In this document: positions 15,310 through 18,380 of the stretch, one piece after another
How the letters are laid out: every line of letters starts with the position of its first letter
Position numbering within the stretch: the stretch's first letter is position 1
Source: Bdellovibrionaceae bacterium UBA2316
Lineage (GTDB): Bacteria > Bdellovibrionota > Bdellovibrionia > Bdellovibrionales > Bdellovibrionaceae
Assembly (NCBI GenBank): GCA_002345205.1
Contig: DDVI01000081.1
Location: forward strand, 1 to 18,380
Reading direction: 5' to 3'
Length of the DNA: 18,380 nucleotides
Position numbers and translations under genes: made by a program
The notes under the pieces: model-generated
Database searches by the model: none
Told to the model about the DNA's origin: nothing
The model's input: the letters and a program-made list of their open reading frames with translations, nothing else

Positions 15310-16518
15310 GTTTTTTGAGGATTGGATGGTTTTCCATTCGGCGAAGTAGTCTTCGGCGTCGATTGGGTTGATGATGTCGGATTCTGGGGGGCTTATGTAT
15401 TTGCCTTCTATACCGTCCCAGCCTTTGTAGTGGATTGTGTTTTCGGTTCTGTGTGTTTCAAAGCTTGGCGCGTAATACGTTTTGCCGCCGCCGTCGGGGA
15501 TGTCGACTGCTAACGTTGGCATTGCCAATCCCGATAGATGACCCCATAGATTTTTTTGAATTTTGAGTGAGTTTTCTATGCTTGTTCTTAAGTAGTCTGT
15601 TCCTTGTGAAGGATCGCATTGGAACATGTAGTAAGGTTTTACACGAAGATACAGAAGTCGTCGCGATAACGCTTGCACTATGGCTTCGTGATTGTTTACG
15701 CCGTTTAACAATACCATTTGATTGAATGATGGAACCCCATGATCCACGACCATTTCCAGCTTTTCTGCCGCAAGCTCAGTGATTTCTTTCGGGTGATTGA
15801 AATGATTCATAAAATATACTGGCTTATATTTTTTTAATATTTTGCACAGGTCTTCTGTAATTCGTTGCGGACACACCACCGGCATCCGCGATCCGATACG
15901 AATAATTTCAACATGTTCGATTTTTCTGATTTCAAAAAGTACGCGATCCAAAACGGAATCAGATAATGTTAATGGATCACCACCAGACAAAATCACTTCT
16001 TTAATTCCCGGATGAGCTCTGATGTAGGATAAAGCGTCATCTAATTCTTCTTTACGCGCCAGAACCTGATCTTGTCCTGTAAAGTGCTTACGTGTGCAGT
16101 AGCGGCAATAAACGCTACAGAAATCCGTGATCAATAGTAACGCGCGATCTGAATATCTGTGAATCAAACGTTTTGATTTTTGATTTTTCTTTTCCCCTAA
16201 AGGATCTAGCATTTCTTGATTTTCAGAAACCAGTTCCTTTTGATTCGGCATTAAAATTTTGCGAATGGGATGATGAGGACGATCTTTCGCTAAGGTTGCA
16301 TAATAAGGAGTACACCGAATATTAAATAATTCAGACGATTCGTGAAACACACTCGCTTCATCCGGCTGCAAGTTAAAATACGTCTGATAGTCAGAAAGGC
16401 TTTTAAGCGCATTCTGCATCTGCCACTGAGGATTTAGCCAATCGCTGTCAGCAATCGCTAGATGAGCCGGAATTGTAGGATTCTTTTCGAATTTAAACAG
16501 AGGCATTTTATGACTCAT
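15307..16518 (-). CDS. kamA: Lysine 2,3-aminomutase family radical SAM enzyme
   Basis: PLP- and S-adenosylmethionine-dependent enzyme interconverting L-lysine and L-beta-lysine. 403 residues, nearer to KamA (about 416) than to the shorter EpmB. The iron-sulfur cluster motif is CSVYCRYC with Cys134, Cys138 and Cys141. SGGDPLTLSD (178-187) is the next family signature, Lys346 in PDGGGKTYY is the expected PLP lysine, and Asp302 (CDPSQGTD) and Asp339 (AVDIP) are in place to hold the lysine side chain. No acetyltransferase (AblB), fermentation partner or epmA/efp gene adjoins, so osmolyte, catabolic or EF-P roles cannot be told apart. ATG has AAGGGG about ten bases upstream; a second ATG four codons later is possible. 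The last ~200 coding bases are A/C-rich. Confidence 0.9.
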   Translation of the reverse strand: MSHKMPLFKFEKNPTIPAHLAIADSDWLNPQWQMQNALKSLSDYQTYFNLQPDEASVFHESSELFNIRCTPYYATLAKDRPHHPIRKILMPNQKELVSENQEMLDPLGEKKNQKSKRLIHRYSDRALLLITDFCSVYCRYCTRKHFTGQDQVLARKEELDDALSYIRAHPGIKEVILSGGDPLTLSDSVLDRVLFEIRKIEHVEIIRIGSRMPVVCPQRITEDLCKILKKYKPVYFMNHFNHPKEITELAAEKLEMVVDHGVPSFNQMVLLNGVNNHEAIVQALSRRLLYLRVKPYYMFQCDPSQGTDYLRTSIENSLKIQKNLWGHLSGLAMPTLAVDIPDGGGKTYYAPSFETHRTENTIHYKGWDGIEGKYISPPESDIINPIDAEDYFAEWKTIQSSKN

Positions 16519-16776
16519 AGCTAGTTTGCCCCTTTTAAGTCAAGCTATTGAAAATCCTAAGTAATTTTTATTTTCTCATACTGGGACACCAAATGTTTGA
16601 CAGCGTTTCAATATGATACACGAAAAAATTTCTTCAAATAATTTATCGATTTCAATGAGTTAACTCAAAAACCATACAGCTAGGCTCGGCCACCTTTTGG
16701 TCATCGGCTTGCAATTTCTTTAGTTGGATAAAGAAAAAAAATAGGGCCGGGATGGCTCGCTATAATGGAGGAATTT
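16519..16776. other. Divergent intergenic region
   Basis: The 258 bases between kamA and the large surface-protein gene must hold both promoters. A perfect TTGACA lies at 16597-16602 on the plus strand without a matching -10 at normal distance. GGCCACCTTTTGG at 16688-16700 loosely echoes the AAAAGGT[AG]CC motif of the repeats at 15219 and at the left edge. No open frame or RNA gene was seen. Confidence 0.4.
16767..16771 (+). promoter_or_regulatory. Ribosome binding site that fixes the start at 16777
   Basis: GGAGG lies five bases (AATTT) ahead of the ATG at 16777-16779. An in-frame ATG four codons earlier at 16765 overlaps this site and has none of its own, so 16777 is the better start. Confidence 0.85.
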
Positions 16777-18357
16777 ATGAAAACACAAACAAAGCAATGG
16801 TTCTTATACGGAACCTTATTCGCTGCTCTGGGATTTTCAATCTCGGGCACAAACAAAAACATTGAAGGTTCGGCACATTTGTCACAGCTTGCGCCTAAAC
16901 CCTCGGCCGATGCAGAAGCTAAACTAACAGCTGCCGCCGAAGCCAAAAAAGCAGCTGAGGCTGCACGCGCGGCTGAAGCAGCCAAAACAAATCCACCAAC
17001 CCAAGTAGAAGACGCGGCCCAAGCACCTGCCGATAGTGTTGTTCTAGCATCCGCACAAATCGCTGCACCACCGGTAGCTAGAGCGTCCACAACTGAACAG
17101 AGAACAAACTCCCGCGGAGACAGCTCTGCAGCTCGTACTAGCGCGCCTGTTGCAGCTACCTCTGAAGACTATGACGTATTTGTAGATGGACATGACTATA
17201 AAGTAAAACTAGTCACTGCCAACGGCCAAACGACCGTTATCTATTCTGAAAAACCAGAAGGTAGTGACTGTAAAGATGAATGCGGTAAATCCCCACGCGT
17301 TGAGGTAATTGACGGCGAAATGGGCAGCAATATCGCAGCTATCAAAGATAAATTAAGACAACAAATTATTCCAAAAGATATTCACCGCAAGAAAAATGCG
17401 AAAACGCAAACTGCGAAGACTGAAGATTCATCTGACGATGATTCTAAAGCTACAGTTTCAAAAGGCTTAACAACCTTAAGAGCTAAAATACATCAACGCT
17501 GCAAGCACTTAACTAAAACGTCTTCCGAAGTTAGCTGTAAATCTAAAGAGTTTGTACAGCTTTTAAAATCGGACAAAAGATCAGCGAAAAGCAAAAAAGA
17601 CAAAGACGGAAATAAAGTGGCTCGTCTAATCACTGATGACGATGCTGAAACTTATTTCAATGATGAAATCGCTGATGGATTAAAAGAAATGCTAACCCAT
17701 AAATTCGATATTCAACCTGTAGAAGGCTTAACAGTGCTTGAACAAAGATTACGAAGCAGTGAACTCTACTCTGAGATTTCTAGAGAGAAAAGTGAAGCTA
17801 GAGCTGATAAACGGGACGCTCTTGCATTAATCAAGTCATTACTACGCGATATCGACGGCGACTACTCTGACACACGCGCAGCAGTATCTGGATTATATAA
17901 ATCAGCCTTACGTGAACAAGCAGATGAAGCTCTGTCGAACTTAAGCAATCGCAATGATCAAATCAGATTACAAGACTACGCCGGTGCCCAGTCAAGCTTC
18001 GCAAGCTTCCTTGCAAACTTTGACTACCTACGAGGCCTTAATACGGATCTATACGGAACAATGAACGATGGATTAAACTTCGCTCGTAAAAACGGCTTAC
18101 TTGAAAACGATTCATATCGCGATATCACCAGAGAAATGAATGACTTCAAAGCTGCAATCTTAAAAGAAGTTATTAATAACCCTTCAATTCTCGAAAGAGG
18201 TATTAATTCACTTGATACGGCGATTTCGAATGCCGCCCGCGGAATGCGCGGTACTGGTGTAAATTCAGGAGCTATTAACTCTGGAACTTCATCTCTAATC
18301 CGCCAAGTGCTTTCAAACGGTAACAGCGGCGGCAGAGGTGGCGGTCGCGGTATCTAA
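16777..18357 (+). CDS. Exported or anchored TolA-like, Gly/Arg-tailed protein, unknown function
   Basis: A 526-residue protein I cannot assign to a family. Residues 8-23 are a hydrophobic signal or anchor without a clear cleavage site. Residues ~43-70 are an Ala/Glu/Lys-rich helix (AEAKKAAEAARAAEAAK) like the TolA stalk, followed by a Pro/Ala/Ser/Thr-rich linker to ~128. Residues 131-182 look like a small beta domain with Cys165 and Cys169. Residues 205-285 are very basic and acidic low-complexity sequence with Cys242 and Cys254, so two disulfides are possible. Residues 290-485 are helical and charged. The tail 486-526 is Gly/Ser/Asn/Arg-rich, ending GGRGGGRGI. Probably periplasmic or surface-associated, reaching across the envelope. 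The TAA stop is 23 bases from the window end; what follows is not visible. Confidence 0.8.
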   Translation: MKTQTKQWFLYGTLFAALGFSISGTNKNIEGSAHLSQLAPKPSADAEAKLTAAAEAKKAAEAARAAEAAKTNPPTQVEDAAQAPADSVVLASAQIAAPPVARASTTEQRTNSRGDSSAARTSAPVAATSEDYDVFVDGHDYKVKLVTANGQTTVIYSEKPEGSDCKDECGKSPRVEVIDGEMGSNIAAIKDKLRQQIIPKDIHRKKNAKTQTAKTEDSSDDDSKATVSKGLTTLRAKIHQRCKHLTKTSSEVSCKSKEFVQLLKSDKRSAKSKKDKDGNKVARLITDDDAETYFNDEIADGLKEMLTHKFDIQPVEGLTVLEQRLRSSELYSEISREKSEARADKRDALALIKSLLRDIDGDYSDTRAAVSGLYKSALREQADEALSNLSNRNDQIRLQDYAGAQSSFASFLANFDYLRGLNTDLYGTMNDGLNFARKNGLLENDSYRDITREMNDFKAAILKEVINNPSILERGINSLDTAISNAARGMRGTGVNSGAINSGTSSLIRQVLSNGNSGGRGGGRGI

Positions 18358-18380
18358 TTAGACCTCTTTCACATTGCTTC

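Noticed and set aside
16761..16766. Perfect TATAAT just before the last gene as a -10 box
   Set aside because: A start site seven bases on would fall inside or past the ribosome site, and no -35 lies at 17 bases; the sequence arises from the TATAATGGAGG context.
16701..17090. Antisense Ala/Ser-rich open frame opposite the N-terminal part of the last gene
   Set aside because: Its composition is the mirror of the Ala-rich helix and linker on the other strand, and the plus-strand frame has a strong GGAGG site.
1..18380. CRISPR array, insertion sequence, tRNA or rRNA
   Set aside because: No regularly spaced direct repeats, transposase motifs, cloverleaf or conserved rRNA stretches were seen.

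Overview
The window looks like chromosome from a Bdellovibrio-like predatory bacterium (Bdellovibrionota) or a relative. This is inferred from moderate-to-low GC, a Gram-negative envelope gene set (OmpA-type peptidoglycan-binding protein, D-Ala-D-Ala ligase, TolA-like Ala/Lys/Glu-rich protein) and the housekeeping order pgpA-cinA-recA. No rRNA, tRNA, CRISPR array, insertion sequence or prophage gene was seen. The taxonomic guess is not decisive.

Layout. (1) 64-3653, minus strand: a tightly packed operon of a DoxX-family membrane protein followed by thiB, thiP and thiQ, a thiamine/TPP-type ABC importer; adjacent genes abut or overlap. (2) 3878-5905, minus strand: a small zinc-ribbon protein, then elbB and ddl, which are probably co-transcribed. 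(3) 5984-6469, plus strand: a glutathione-peroxidase-family thiol peroxidase. (4) 6556-8834, minus strand: a coupled pair consisting of an unrecognised 394-residue protein and a cytoplasmic trypsin-like protease that also carries a zinc ribbon and a C-terminal alpha/beta domain. This pair is the best candidate in the window for an undescribed system. (5) 8979-11245, minus strand: pgpA, a stand-alone CinA C-terminal domain and recA, ending in a clear intrinsic terminator. (6) 11421-15221, plus strand: an outer-membrane beta-barrel/Ig-like/OmpA protein and, 6 bases later, an acetoacetyl-CoA synthetase. (7) 15307-16518, minus strand: a lysine 2,3-aminomutase-type radical SAM enzyme converging on the synthetase. 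Each gene's TAA stop lies in one arm of a near-perfect 28-base inverted repeat. (8) 16777-18357, plus strand: a large exported or anchored protein with a TolA-like helix and a Gly/Arg-rich tail, unrecognised by family.

The regions look like independent core-genome units rather than one pathway. Non-coding features of note are the inverted repeat between the convergent genes, a possible relative of it at the left edge, an A/C-rich bias in the last ~200 bases of the genes beside these elements, and a small dyad in front of recA. All function calls rest on recognition of motifs by eye; no database search was run.
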